From Poa pratensis (taxonomy: Eukaryota > Streptophyta > Magnoliopsida > Poales > Poaceae), in contig CAMZMU010000107.1 in assembly GCA_947311845.1 (NCBI GenBank), forward strand, positions 16,682,225 to 16,746,224: a DNA stretch of 64,000 nt, written 5' to 3'. The notes beneath the pieces are model-generated. The model did no database searches. It saw only the letters and a list, made by a program, of their open reading frames with translations, and was not told the origin of the DNA. The position numbers and the translations under genes were made by a program. Of the stretch, positions 33,335-45,079 are shown piece by piece. The stretch's first letter is position 1. Each line of letters begins with the position of its first letter.

Positions 33335-33477
33335 TCTACACGCGTGCCGAAAATCACGGCCGCCCTGGCCGTCGTCGAGCAGACCGGCTCTAAAAGCATG
33401 GAGAACGCTGCCAGGGCGCCGCCGGCGGTCAGCTTGCTCATCTCGGTCGAGCCCTCGGCATCTGCGCGGCGCCACCG

Positions 33478-33635
33478 TGTTGAGATATGTACGTAGTCGG
33501 TTTAGGTGCCTTGATCTCCAAGGATTGTATCTAACCTAAACCGTATTGTAATCTGTAATTGATCCTTTGTGATCCATATATAGCAAGCACCGCCGGTCCT
33601 ATTGGTGCCGTGCAATCTCCACTTATTTCTCCACA
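33478..33635 (+). repeat. 5' LTR of the young Copia element
   Basis: 158 bp with TATA-like CCATATATAG at about 33576. It ends CTCCACA and is followed at once by the Met-tRNA primer site TGGTATCAGCC. Confidence 0.96.
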
Positions 33636-33960
33636 TGGTATCAGCCTAACCCCCGATCTCTAACCTAGCCACGCGCCGTCGAGCTGCGCCGCCTTCCTCC
33701 GCGTCGCTGCCGCTCGTCCGCCGCGCCGCTCCTCTCGCGCTCCAAGTCTCGCTGGCTCCGGCGCGTCTCTTCCGCTCAACTCACGTACGTTGAAGCTAGC
33801 TAGCTCTTAGCTCTTGATCGATCGTTCGTGTGTCGCGTACGCTAGCTCTTGCTCTTGATCGATCGTTCGGGCGTCTCTCCAGCTCCCTCCTGCTAGCTCT
33901 CCAATTTCCCACTCAAAGCCTAACCCTAGCGCTTCCGCCGCCCCAACAATCTCCTGCACC

Positions 33961-36900
33961 ATGTCTTCCATCTCCAACTCCAGCAATCCCTTCGCTTCCT
34001 CCGGTTCTGACTTCTCCGCCCCCAACCCAGCCCAGCTCCGCGAGGTTCGCATCGCCGAGCACGTCCCCGTTAAGCTCTCCCACACCGCTGCCAACTTCTT
34101 CGCTTGGAAGACCTACTTCCACCTCCTTTTCCGCGAGTACAACCTCTCCGACCACATCGACGGCACCACCGACCTCCTCACCACGCGCCGCGACTCCGAC
34201 TGGTTCGCCATCGACGCCACCATCATCCGCTGGATCTTCCTCACCGTCTCGCCGGACATCTTCCATACCGTCGTCCGCGACGGCGACGACGCGCACAAGG
34301 TGTGGACCAAGGTCGTCGGCCTCTTCACCGACAACAAGCTCCAACGCGTGGTCTTCTTGCAGCAGGAGTTCTTCGGTTGTCAGCAGAACGACCTCTCCCT
34401 CGACGCCTACTGCCTGCGCCTCAAGACTCTCTCCGACGAGCTCAACGACATCGGGTTCCAGATCGGTGATCAGATTCTGCTCTCCACCCTCACCGCCGGT
34501 CTCGGCGAGGACCTCGGCAACGCCGCCTCCAACCTCAGCCTCATGGCCAACCCCACCTTCGAGAGGGCGGTGGACTACCTCCGCCTCGAGGAACGGCGCC
34601 TGAAGAACCTTCGCACCCGCGCCGCCCACACTGCGCTCGCCGCCGGCATCGGTCGTGGTGCCCCAACCCCTGCGCCGCGCCCACCAGCTCCTGCGCCGCG
34701 CCCTCCCGCGCCCGTGCACGTGCCCCAGCCGCAACCTCCACCGCAGCAGCCGTGGCGTCGTCGCCGTGGCCGCGGCGGCGGCAACGGCGGTAGCGGCGGC
34801 GGAAACGGCGGTGGCGCCCCTCGCCCCGCCACCCTGCAGCCTACACCACCTTGGAGCGGTGGTCACAACCCCTGGACGGGGGTGGTACACGCCTACACCA
34901 TGCCGGTGCCTCGCGCGCCTGCCCCGGGGCTCTTCACCCCGCGACCGGCGGCTCATCAGGCCTTCTACGCTGCGCCGCAGCCCGGCTACGCTGCTGCGCC
35001 CCCTCCTGGCTACAGTGGCCTCCTTGGCGCCGCCCCGACCCCCTACGACCCGGCGCTCTACACCGCCCTCCAGCAGGCGCCCTCGCCTTCCACCTACGTC
35101 GGCGGTGACTGGTTCATGGACACCGGTGCCTCGGCTCACATGGCTGCTCACCCGGGTATACTCTCTCATTCCTCTCCCACCACCACCTCCTCTCACATCG
35201 TTGTCGGTAATGGTGCTAGTCTTCCTATCTCTCATGTTGGTTCCACTAGTTTTCCCTCCAGTTCTAAACCCTTGTCCCTCAATAACGTCATTGTCTCTCC
35301 ACATCTCATTCATAACTTAGTTTCTGTTCGTAGTCTCACTCGTGATAATTCTGTAACTGTGGAATTTGACGCGTTTGGTTTTTCTGTTAAGGATTCCCGT
35401 ACCCGGATGGTGCTCCACCGATGTGAGAGTCCTGGCGAGCTGTACCCCGTTCAGCCGACGTCTTCCTCTAGCGCTGGACCTCGGGCTCTCTCCGCTGGAG
35501 TCGATCTTTGGCACGCGCGTCTTGGCCACCCTAGCTCCACCACACTTCGCCAAATAATTAGGGGTTTTTCCTTTTCATGTAATAAAACGGATGCTCACAC
35601 ATGTGAAGCATGCCGCCTCGGCAAACATGTTCGCCTCCCCTTTAGTACTTCCTCCACAGTTGCATCTGTTCCGTTTCAGTTAATTCATAGCGATGTATGG
35701 ACGTCTCCTATACCTAGTAATTCTGGTTTCACTTATTATCTTGTCATTATGGATGATTATTCTCATTTTGTGTGGACTTTTCCCCTCCGTAAGAAATCCG
35801 ACGTCGCTGCCACTCTCATCGCCTTTTACTCGTACGTCTCCACCCAGTTTGGTCGTTCTATACAGGCTCTCCAAACCGATAACGGAAAAGAATTCGATAA
35901 CCTCCCCATTCGCACCCTACTCTCTACCCACGGCACTATTTTCCGTCTAACTTGTCCCTACACCTCCCAGCAAAACGGCCGCGCCGAACGAGTCCTTCGC
36001 ACCCTCAACGACTGTGTCCGCACCCTCCTGTTCCATGCCTACATCCCACCCGCGTTTTGGCCCGATGCCCTCGCCACCGCCACCCTCCTCATAAACCTTC
36101 GCCCTTGTCGCACTCGCTGGCACTACGCACCTCACCATCTTCTCTTTGGCTCCCCTCCGTCCTATGATGGTCTCCGGGTTTTCGGTTGTCGTTGCTACCC
36201 TAACATCACCGCCACCTCCCCTCACAAACTTGCTCCCCGTTCCGTGCCCTGCGTCTTCCTCGGTTACCCGGCTAACACCAAGGGCTACCGTTGCTATGAT
36301 CCGGTCTCTCACCGTGTCATCACTTCCCGACACGTTTACTTTGATGAGTTGAGTTTTCCGTTTGCACAGGAACATCTAGCTGGGTCTTCTCCCTCTCCGA
36401 GGTCGAGTTCCCGTGGCGCCGCGTTCCTCCGGCCCTAGCCGCGCCTACTGCCGCGCTGCCGGTCGCGGCACCTCCACCTGCGTCGCCCTCGAGCTCCGGC
36501 TCGAGCGCTGTGGCGCCCTCTGTATCGCCCTCGAGCGCCGCCTCGGGCGCTGCACCCTCTGCGTCGCCCTCAAGTTCGGACTCGGGCGCCGCGTCGGGCG
36601 CTGCCTCACCATCAGGATCGTCTTCGCCTGCTGCTACCTCGGCCCCGGGTCCTGTCACCCGCGCCCGAGCTGGGGTCTTCCGTCCGAGCATGCGGTATGC
36701 TGCGGAAGACTACTCCCTCGCCGCGTCGACCACTGCACCCGCAGCCTCGCCCTCTTCGGCGCCCTCGACCGTCGCGCCCTCACCGCTGCCGGCCTCTGCC
36801 CGGGCGGCTGTTCGCGACCCTATGTGGTTCGCGGCCATGCAGGAAGAGTTTGATGCCCTGCAGCGCAACCAGACGTGGCAGCTCGTTCCTCGACCCCGCC

Positions 36901-38335
36901 ATGCCAACGTCATCACCGGAAAGTGGGTCTTCAAGCACAAGTTTCACCGGACGGCACTCTTGACCGTCATAAGGCCCGCTGGGTGGTTCGAGGTTTTCAT
37001 CAGCGTGCCGGCGTCGACTTCACCGACACCTTCGCCCCGGTTGTCAAACCCGGGACGATTCGCACTGTTCTCCAGCTTGCAGTGTCGCGCGCTTGGCCGG
37101 TGCACCAGATGGACGTGTCCAACGCCTTCCTGCATGGTCATCTCGAGGAGCAGGTGTTCTGCCAGCAGCCCACGGGTTTCGTCGACACCGCCCACCCGGA
37201 CCACGTCTGCCTGCTCTCTCGCTCACTGTATGGGTTGAAGCAGGCACCTCGTGCCTGGTACCAGCGCATCGCTGCGTTTCTACACAGGCTTGGCTTCCGC
37301 TCCACTCGCTCCGATGCCTCACTGTTCGTGTACCGCCAGGGCGACACCACCGCCTACCTGCTGCTCTACGTCGATGATATTATCTTGACGGCGTCCACCA
37401 CTGTTCTTCTTCGACAGCTCACTGATCGCCTCCGTGCTGAGTTTGCTCTCAAGGACTTGGGGCCTCTACACTACTTCCTTGGGATTGAAGTGGTGCGCCG
37501 CGCAGATGGCTTCTTCCTTCATCAACAGAAGTATGCCCGCGAGCTTCTTGATCGCGCCGGGATGCTTAATTGCCACCCCGTGACCACGCCTGTCGATACG
37601 AAGGCCAAGCTCTCCGCCACGGATGGTTCTCCGGCTAAGGACGCTCCGTTTTACCGGTCCATCGTCGGTGCCCTGCAGTACCTCACCCTCACCCGACCGG
37701 AGCTGCAGTATGCTGTTCAGCAGGTGTGCCTTCACATGCACGCCCCACGTGACGTTCATTGGACTGCGGTGAAGCGGATCCTTCGCTACATTTGTGGGAC
37801 CATGAACCTTGGTCTCTCACTACATGCCTCCACCGACATGGACATCATCGCCTATTCGGACGCGGATTGGGCCGGCTGCCCCGACACGCGCCGTTCTACC
37901 TCCGGATATTGCGTGTACCTTGGACCGTCGCTCATCTCATGGTCGTCCAAGCGCCAGGCTACGGTCTCCCGTTCTAGCGCTGAGGCCGAGTATCGAGCCG
38001 TGGCCAATGCGGTCGCCGAGTGCTCGTGGCTTCGCCAGCTTCTCCAAGAGCTTTCGTGTCCAATCACCAAGGCCACCGTGGTGTTCTGCGACAACGTCTC
38101 CGCCGTCTACCTCTCCGCCAATCCGGTCCATCATCGTCGCACCAAACATATCGAGCTCGACATTCACTTTGTTCGGGAACAGGTGGCTCTCGGTCATGTA
38201 CGTGTCCTCCACGTACCCACCTCTCAACAGTTTGCGGACATCATGACTAAGGGCCTGCCTACGGCGCCCTTCGAGGAGTTTCGGTCCAGTCTTTGCGTCG
38301 GCCGTGATGACGCTTTGACTGCGGGGGGGTGTTGA
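33961..38335 (+). pseudogene. Copia gag-pol polyprotein, near-complete with two frameshifts
   Basis: ATG 33961 opens 825 codons. Gag runs from MSSISNSSNPFASS with no CCHC knuckle but an Arg/Gly-rich tract (RRRRGRGGGNGG, residues ~263-275) and an NPWTG motif. The protease DTGA is at ~387. The pre-integrase block WHARLGHP and the zinc module lie at ~515-560. The integrase D, D, E are at ~578, ~641 and ~674. The frame is lost at about 36400-36430, reopens to ITGKWVFKHKFH, and is lost again at about 36949, where one C seems missing in CACCGGACGG. The last frame to 38335 carries RT (YVDD at 37367-37378) and RNase H (SSAEAEYRAV, TKHIELDIHF) with a proper stop. Two single-base losses (or sequencing errors) are the only visible damage. 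Confidence 0.93.
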
Positions 38336-38487
38336 GATATGTACGTAGTCGGTTTAGGTGCCTTGATCTCCAAGGATTGTATCTAACCTAAACCGTATTG
38401 TAATCTGTAATTGATCCTTTGTGATCCATATATAGCAAGCACCGCCGGTCCTATTGGTGCCGTGCAATCTCCACTTATTTCTCCACA
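38330..38487 (+). repeat. 3' LTR of the young Copia element
   Basis: Identical to 33478-33635. The gag-pol stop codon TGA overlaps its first bases (38333-38335). Confidence 0.96.
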
Positions 38488-39452
38488 CACCGTTTCCGCC
38501 GTGCCGGCGGACCATCGCAGTGACTCGCCAACACGGACGTCGCGCCCTTCCAGACCACTGCTGGTGCGTCGCCGTCGATTCCGACGCCTCCGGCGCTTTG
38601 CTTTTGCTTCCAGGATACACACGCACCAAGTATTCCAGCAGGCCAGCTGAATAAGAAACATAACGATGGTTTAGAACTTCAGCCTGCCCTCATTTTTTTT
38701 TCATGGCCAGAGCACCGCCTCCTTCTTTTCTGGTGTTGATGGCAGAATCTGACCACGCCGCCGCATGAAAAATTAGCTCAACGAAACGCCGCTTTTGTCC
38801 AACAACTCGCGGCCGCGCCGCTGCTACAAAGAGGTCGCCGCCTGTGACGAAGAGGTCACATCCCCGCCGTGTGTGTGAGCTGTGACGCCGCCTACGACAA
38901 AGAGCTCGCCCTGCCGCTGTCGACGAGAAGGATACACTCCGTCGCCTGCGGATGGATTTGGGATTTATTCACTTACTGCATCTCTTTCCGCATTGGCGAG
39001 TCACCGCGGTGGCGCGTCGGCACGGCCGACGCTGTGGCGGCACGCAGATGCCGGGGGACTCGACCGAGATGAGCAAGCTGACTGGCGGTGGCGCCTGGCA
39101 GCGTTCTCCATACTGTAGAGCCGGTCTGCTCGACGACGGCCAGGGCGGCCGTGATTTTCGGCGCGCGTGTACACGTCTTTGTCGCTCGCACAGTATATAT
39201 CTCCACGTTGGTTTTTCACGTCAGTCCGTAATCGTTTTCCGTAAGTATTTTCCCGTTGGTCTATCATTACTGGCAAACAAAAAGGCAAATACATCGACCC
39301 CCGGAGGGCATGGGCAGGCTGCACAACAAGTCACACCCAAAGGCAGCGGGCGCACGCATGGTGTAGCGAGAAGGCGACGATGAACGTGGCGGCCGCGGTC
39401 GTCGATGCCAGGGGCAGGGAGGGAGCACATCAGTCGATCCTTTAACAACCTC

Positions 39453-39734
39453 AGGCTCCGTTTGGTAGGCCAGTATTTTCTAAACTGGAGTGTTTCAAAA
39501 CCAAAGTATTCCAACGTCAGGCAAAGAAATACTACAGTTTTCTTCTTTCTCAGATTCTGAAAAGAGGGTATAACCTCTTTCTCCAATACTTTAAAAACAC
39601 TACAGTTTTGGAGAGTACTTCAGTTTTAAAACCACAATATTTATTGGATCCAAACACCTTAAAGTATTTAATACGTTGTTTCAGAACTATTCTTTGTATA
39701 CTTAAAAAAAATACTTTGATGCCAAACGGAGCCT
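39453..39734. mobile_element. MITE with 13 bp TIR AGGCTCCGTTTGG
   Basis: AGGCTCCGTTTGG at 39453-39465 and its inverse CCAAACGGAGCCT at 39722-39734 bound 282 bp. Inner sequence is AT-rich and partly self-complementary (AGTATT, CTACAGTTTT and related motifs on both sides). No clean TSD is visible: TCA versus TTA if the first A is counted as flank. A Tourist- or hAT-type MITE is likely. Confidence 0.75.
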
Positions 39735-39921
39735 TAATCTCCATGGTTAAGGGGGCATTGCCTAAATTTTGAAACTGCAATCGTATTTGTGAATTCGCTA
39801 ACTCTATAGCTTCTATTTAGAGAAAAAAATGATATGTAAATGTAAGGATCGGATTTGAAACATAACACATATGATTTTGTTAAAATGTGGATCGGTAGAT
39901 CATTAAAAAAATCAAGAGAAA

Positions 39922-40180
39922 CAGTTCCGTCGCGCGGCGGCGGACGGCTCCTGCGGTCGACTACAAGGTGTGGCGGTGCTCGTTTCCCGACGGCAGGTGG
40001 TACGGCGTCTCCGGCGGCGGCTAGGTTCTTGGGGATCGGCTTTGGATCCGATTGTGGTTTCTTCAGGTGGCTCGGGGTGCTTTGTGCAAATTTCTGGGTC
40101 CTTTTGTATTTTTCTTTTTCTTTTGGACCTGCTTGTAATTTGTGCTAAGCTCCTGAATATATGCGTCGGATCCTCCTCTA
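39922..40180 (+). mobile_element. 259 bp retroposon with 17 bp TSD
   Basis: AAAAAAATCAAGAGAAA at 39905-39921 is repeated at 40181-40197. The insert starts CAGTTCCGTCGCGCGGCGGC and ends GCGTCGGATCCTCCTCTA, then A residues shared with the TSD. A long A-rich TSD and GC-rich body point to LINE machinery and a severely 5'-truncated or non-autonomous element. No coding motif was recognised. Confidence 0.8.
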
Positions 40181-40197
40181 AAAAAAATCAAGAGAAA

Positions 40198-40849
40198 GAA
40201 ATTGATTTGAAAACTCTAGGGAGTAGAGTTGGAAGAAATCAAAGCATGTGTTCAGGTTTAGAAGCAAGCAAGCAAGTGCACATCAGTTTCCTTCTGGTCA
40301 GGTTCAACAACAAGTTCACAACAATTCTCCTACCGTTCATATTCAGCAGCAACCACAAAATGTTAGTGGCATCAACATAAGTACAAGCACATAATCTGAG
40401 ATTTCGCTGCCACAACAAGGTTGCAACAACATTTAGACATGAAATACATTGAAATATATTTGTAGTTTTGTGTGTTTCTTCTGGCCTACAACCTACTTAT
40501 TTACGTCGTTTCTTCTATATTTTTTGGTTGTTTGTAGCTGACGGTGACATCACCCGTGGAAAGGCAGCTCTCTACCCTCCCAAGTAAAAGAAATAAAGTG
40601 CTCTAGGCATGGCCCATGGCCGAGTGATATTTTCACCCGGTCTACTGCTCGATCATTGAGACGTGGAAACCCTTCATGCAATATCGTTTATGTATGTATG
40701 CAACATTTCCCGTGCCTAAAATATTGTAACATTTCAAACACGCCCATAAAACAAACTATTCAAGCTATGGAACAAATCCCCATCCTTCACGAAAACCCGT
40801 TAAAATTAGGTCGCATATAATAATAATAATAATAATAATACATAAGCGA
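40198..40849. other. No recognisable feature; (TAA)n microsatellite
   Basis: Intergenic sequence. A (TAA/AAT)n run of about 25 bp lies at 40818-40841. No gene or element boundary is supported. Confidence 0.5.
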
Positions 40850-41165
40850 TGTTGTGTTTGTGTCGAATATTTTGTACGAGTTGTGTTTACGTTAGCACTT
40901 GGAGTTGTAGTAGGTGTGGACATGATACGAGTAGTATTAGAGTCGGGCTCTTGTACTCTTGGCCTACTATATAATGTGGGGGTTGCCACACGTTGTAACC
41001 TATGACGACTTGATAGCAACAGACACGCATGGGGAGCCGACGACCTGTGCCAGCGCCAAGGGCGGCCTTTGCGGTATCTTGGGGAGGAGCACCCACTCAG
41101 AGGGAGCCGGTGACTTGTGCCGACAACTACGGCGGTCTTTGCGGTCTTGGGGAGGAGCGCCCGCA
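40850..41165 (+). repeat. Copia-type LTR fragment, related to 55464-55707
   Basis: Starts TGTTGTGTTTGTGTCGAATA and shares order and wording with 55464-55707 (AGGTGTGGACA, TTAGAGTCG, TATAATG, GTTGTAACC, GGGGAGCCG, TTGGGGAGGAGC). A TATA-like CTATATAATG lies at about 40967. The 3' part holds an internal imperfect duplication (GGGAGCCG...TTGGGGAGGAGC twice). It looks like a short LTR of a Copia family; no partner LTR is seen near it. Confidence 0.55.
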
Positions 41166-41169
41166 GTCA

Positions 41170-43764
41170 TGCCCCCACAGAGTAGGCAAGTTGGCCGAAC
41201 CTCGTTAACAAATATCGTGCCTCGGTGTCGTATATGATCTTGCATGACGTAATTAACGTAACAAGCGACATTTAGAAATAGCATCCACGATGACACAAAC
41301 ACACTTTTGAAACATGGTTATTACCCGGCTAGACACTTCCAAAGTTGTTGCAACATAACACATATATGTAGGTAACATAAAACATAAGTGCTTGTAATGT
41401 TCGAAACTTGGGCTCGTTGGCTGCGAACGGTCGTGTGAGCTCTGTTGAAGCCAGATCAAGTGATCTGAGACCCATTAATCGTAGTTAGACGTCTTCTCAA
41501 AGCACTATAGAGTGGAGGAATTCAATTTTAGGTCCAACTGGAGGTCCATGGCAACGAGCACTTCCTCTCAGGGTACATGAGCAAGGAGGAGCAACATGGG
41601 AGGATCACGAAGGAGTCGGGCGGAGGAGGAAACCATGCATTTCCTATTCGCGAACGGGAAGGAGGAACACATGGGAGAAGAGGAGTGAGAGCGATGGTGG
41701 AAGACGAACAACGTCCTTGTAGAGTAGGAGAAAAAGGAACCCTATGGAGAAGAAGCGCTGACGCTTCTGCAAGAAACCCCTTACCTAAGTAAATTTTATG
41801 AACGAGATTTCATGCACTAAGTTTTTGTTCAGTTGTCAAAGTTTGATGAGGACCGCCTCTTTGAGAACATTCTTCTAAGTGTGACTCTTTGGTTCCCCTT
41901 TTGTTATTAATTACATCCGCGGCTTAAGCCTACATGTGTTTGCGAATTATTGCATCGATGATTTGTAGAGTGATTAGATTACATGCTCAAACATTCTCTT
42001 CTGTGTGTGTTAAGGTCAGGGCTCGCGTTTTTGTTTAATACTATAATTACTCCCATATAATGCCATGAACTGAACTATTGCAAATTATGGCATTTTTTGG
42101 AGATCTTCCGGTGCATGACAAGTTGGTTGTCGTATGGACTTTTGGCATGATTGTGTGGCTCATTTGTCTGTTGTGTACTTGTGCCTTTGGAATGGCTCCC
42201 AGAGCGACATATATATTCTTGGAGAGAAAAATAATTAAGCATTGGGGTTTGATTGTTAAATGGTAGGCATGGCACATTCCCATGTGAAATCATGTGAACC
42301 AGTTGTTTATGTATGAAATACATGTTGTGGTACCAAATCTTTGTGGTTGTGGCATATACTTCCTCCCTTCCAGTATACTGTCTATGCAATACTGTGTACC
42401 CCCTCAAGATCGAAGACTTCAACCTCCAGGAACCAAAAGTCTACCCAACCAAAAATGTAGGCTGTGTATTTATCGTTTGGGCTCGACTTGAGCTTCTGAT
42501 GCTCAACCGACAAGTATGACGAAACAAATGGAACGGGCAAGCAGCAGGAAGCAACGAAGAGGAGCCGGCCTGCTTTGCCCATTCGGTACCACAGTCGATC
42601 ATTGCTTCCGTCCACCGTTCGACAGCTAGGAGGTGTTCTGTTGCGTTGTGACCCTAGAACCTGACAAAGGAGGCGCCCCAGATGCCGCCAATCGTCACTG
42701 CACGGACACGGGTGTGGCTCACACTGACTGCAGTACAGCAGAAACGTCCACGACAGCGACGAGGCTGGCAGGGTTTGGTAACAGCTGAATACTACTCTTG
42801 CCGGCTGGTAGCAGCACTGCGCAACAGTGCAAGTAGCCCATATGGTACTAGCAGATCAGCGATGCAATTTACTGTTAGATTAGATCAGCTCTGCTCCTGC
42901 TGGATATCCTAATCTAGTTCGCTAGCTGTTTTTGGATCTCTCGGCTAAGCTTGGTTCGTGGAAACCAGGCGAGACGAGCCTTGTTTGTCTGGATGAACAG
43001 ACGGGTCGTCAGGTCAGGTGCATACATACGGGTGCTGTTGTAGGTGCCCATTATTGGGGAAATGATTTGAGCGACTGCCTGCCGGTGCTGGTTCGGTTGG
43101 CCCATGCCGCGGTTGTGAGTTTCTTCTGCATGCCATGCCATCCATGGCGGATCGAGACACACGTACCATCGCCTTGGACGGAACAAACATGCACGTAGCA
43201 TCGGCAGCCCAACTTGCGTGTGGTGGTCACCGCGTACGGGAGAAGAAGGGAGCCCACGCGGACACGGACCCGTCCTCACCAGCGCCGGCCAATGAATAAT
43301 CTCCGTCCTTGTTCTTTTCCTGTTTTACCGATGGACATGCCAAGGAAGAAGGAAAACAGTCGGCAGCGTACGTCGACCCAAGCCAAGCGTGTTCTTCTTC
43401 ACCGAAGCTAGCGTGCATGTGAAACTAGCGGGCTAGCGGCGGCGTGGCTGATTTACGGCTGGTTTCCGGACAAAGACATCAGCTCACACATCGGCGTCAG
43501 AAATCAATTGGAGACGAGACTTCCCGCTCGTGTGCCCAGCAGCCATCATCGTCATTTCCTGCTAGCTAACTCCTCTTCCTGCTCCTACACATGGACACCG
43601 GCCGGGTTCTACGCACGCCGCCGCCGGCACGGCCGAGTCTTCGGCGTGTCATTGACGAATGACTAGTGGAATGTCGTGCGGCATCACGCCGCATCTCTTT
43701 TGAATGTTTTAATTGGTAGTGTATATTATTGTTGATTGTTTTAATTGGCAATGTATGTTGTTGA
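41170..43764. other. Intergenic, nothing recognised
   Basis: About 2.6 kb on which neither strand gives a convincing protein family, RNA gene or repeat boundary. Short ORFs (up to about 120 codons) show no known motif or splice context. It may contain old, unrecognised repeats. Confidence 0.45.
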
Positions 43765-43780
43765 GGGTACTGTATTGCAT

Positions 43781-45079
43781 TTTTTTAGATAAAGAATGTA
43801 TATTAATATCGTGGAGATACAAATTACACCTAGCCTCTGCAACAACGCAATAACCAAACCTATTACGGATGCATACAGCCGAAAGACAATAAGAAGAAGA
43901 AATAAAAAGAAAAGTCCCGATACAGAGTTACAGTCCTTGCAGCAGCCGCACAACCACCACCAAGACGCCACCTGATGTCCAATTCTTCAAAAGCAGCGCC
44001 TTCAAGAAGAACAGTGCCAGGCACAACTAATTAAGGCTAGACCTTGGGTTTTCACCATGAAGATAGTCCCCGCTCTCAAAACAATGTCTTCAGCAAGACC
44101 ATTGCCAGACACAACCAATTAAGGCCAGACCTTGGGTTTTCACCCTGAAAGGTAGGACTTTGAACTTCACCTGTGATGTTGCCCCCACTAACAAACCGCT
44201 GCTCCGCCTCCTGCAACTCCAAGCAAGTTCCTCATCGCCGCAAAGCCTCCAATCACCATTTGCTAGTCCTTTAATCTCAGCTTTCATGACATTCCCCGCC
44301 TCTGACTACACCATGGATTTGCCCATGATGGCACAGAAGCAGAGCTTCACGCCGCTCCCTCCGGCGCGACCGAATCCCTCCAATCCAGCAATCTCTAGGA
44401 ATTAGCCCATGAAAGATCACCGGCGGAGCCTTCCGAAACTCGACACTCTTGCCAAATCAAGGTACCGGCGTCAAGCAGATCTTCATCTTGACGTGATTCG
44501 GAACCAAGGACCACCGCCTTTATTCGCAAGACCAACGGCCCCCACGCCGCCGGTCAACTCCAGCCGGACTGGATGACGGAACGGATCCGCCGATCCAGCC
44601 GCGAACCGGACGGCCACGTCCGGTGAAGGACAAGACCACCACCACCATGCCCGGAGCAGCTGCTCGAGGCATCCTCGACGATGCGAAAATGGCCCCGGAT
44701 AGCCTCCACACCGTCGTCGACGTAGCAGCGGAGGTGCGCGAGATCGAGGTTCGATCTAGACCCAGCGGGCCGAGATCCATCCCGTCACCCGCTCTGCCCC
44801 TGTCTACTAGCGTCGTCACCGACCATCGCTTGTCCAGATCGCCGCCATCCGCGCCGCCTTCGCTGGAGAGGAAGGGCAGATCGCCGCCGCCCCGGCCCAT
44901 TCGGCGATCGAGGAGACCACCGCCGCCGCCGCGCCACACAGGCCTTTGCCCATTGACGCCAATGGCGGCGGCAGCAGAGAGGAGGGGCTCGAGGGGAGGC
45001 TTGAAGGGCGGCGAGGAGGGGGCACCCCGGGGGCGGCGCGGCGCCGCCGCCTCGGGGGTGGGAGGGTTTCGGGGGTTTC
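43781..45079 (-). mobile_element. 1.3 kb non-autonomous LINE-type retroposon, 16 bp TSD
   Basis: GGGTACTGTATTGCAT is duplicated at 43765-43780 and 45080-45095. The element reads on the minus strand from a GC-rich 5' end (CCCCCGAAACCCTCCCACCC) to a 3' end GTTGCAGAGGCTAGGTGTAA, ATATTAATATACATTC, TTTATCTAAAAAA. That 3' end is typical of Triticeae LINEs. There is no RT. The 5' part keeps open frames (minus strand 44520-45079, Arg/Gly/Ser-rich) resembling the leader region before ORF1. The structure fits an internally deleted LINE moved in trans by a full-length relative. Confidence 0.8.

Larger units (their letters stand above)
33478..38487 (+). mobile_element. Young Copia retrotransposon, identical 158 bp LTRs, TSD CACCG
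   Basis: LTRs at 33478-33635 and 38330-38487 (TGTTGAGATATG...TTCTCCACA) are identical by eye over all 158 bp. CACCG is duplicated at 33473-33477 and 38488-38492. The primer site TGGTATCAGCC follows the 5' LTR at 33636, and a G-run (GCGGGGGGG) precedes the 3' LTR. The gag-pol region spans 33961-38335. Length is 5010 bp. Identity of the LTRs means insertion was recent. It lies inside the left TIR of the Mutator-like element. Confidence 0.97.
33137..39272. mobile_element. Mutator-like element with ~300 bp TIRs, interrupted by a Copia element
   Basis: The left arm (33236-33477 continuing at 38493-38540) and the right arm (38990-39272, inverted) match over about 300 bp. Shared blocks include GGGAAAATACTTACGGAAAA, GTGCGAGCGACAAAGACG, CGAAAATCACGGCCGCCCTG and CAGCTTGCTCATCTCGGTCG. 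The outermost 99 bp of the left arm is duplicated in tandem (33137-33235). Flanks AAGAACAAA (33128-33136) and GCAAACAAA (39273-39281) agree at 6 of 9 positions, compatible with a decayed 9 bp TSD. Long TIRs and a 9 bp target suggest a Mutator-like element. The 450 bp interior (38540-38990) has no transposase. Confidence 0.7.

Noticed and set aside
33913..35313. 466-codon ORF on the minus strand
   Set aside because: It is the antisense shadow of the Copia gag-protease region, where the plus strand has clear retroelement motifs.
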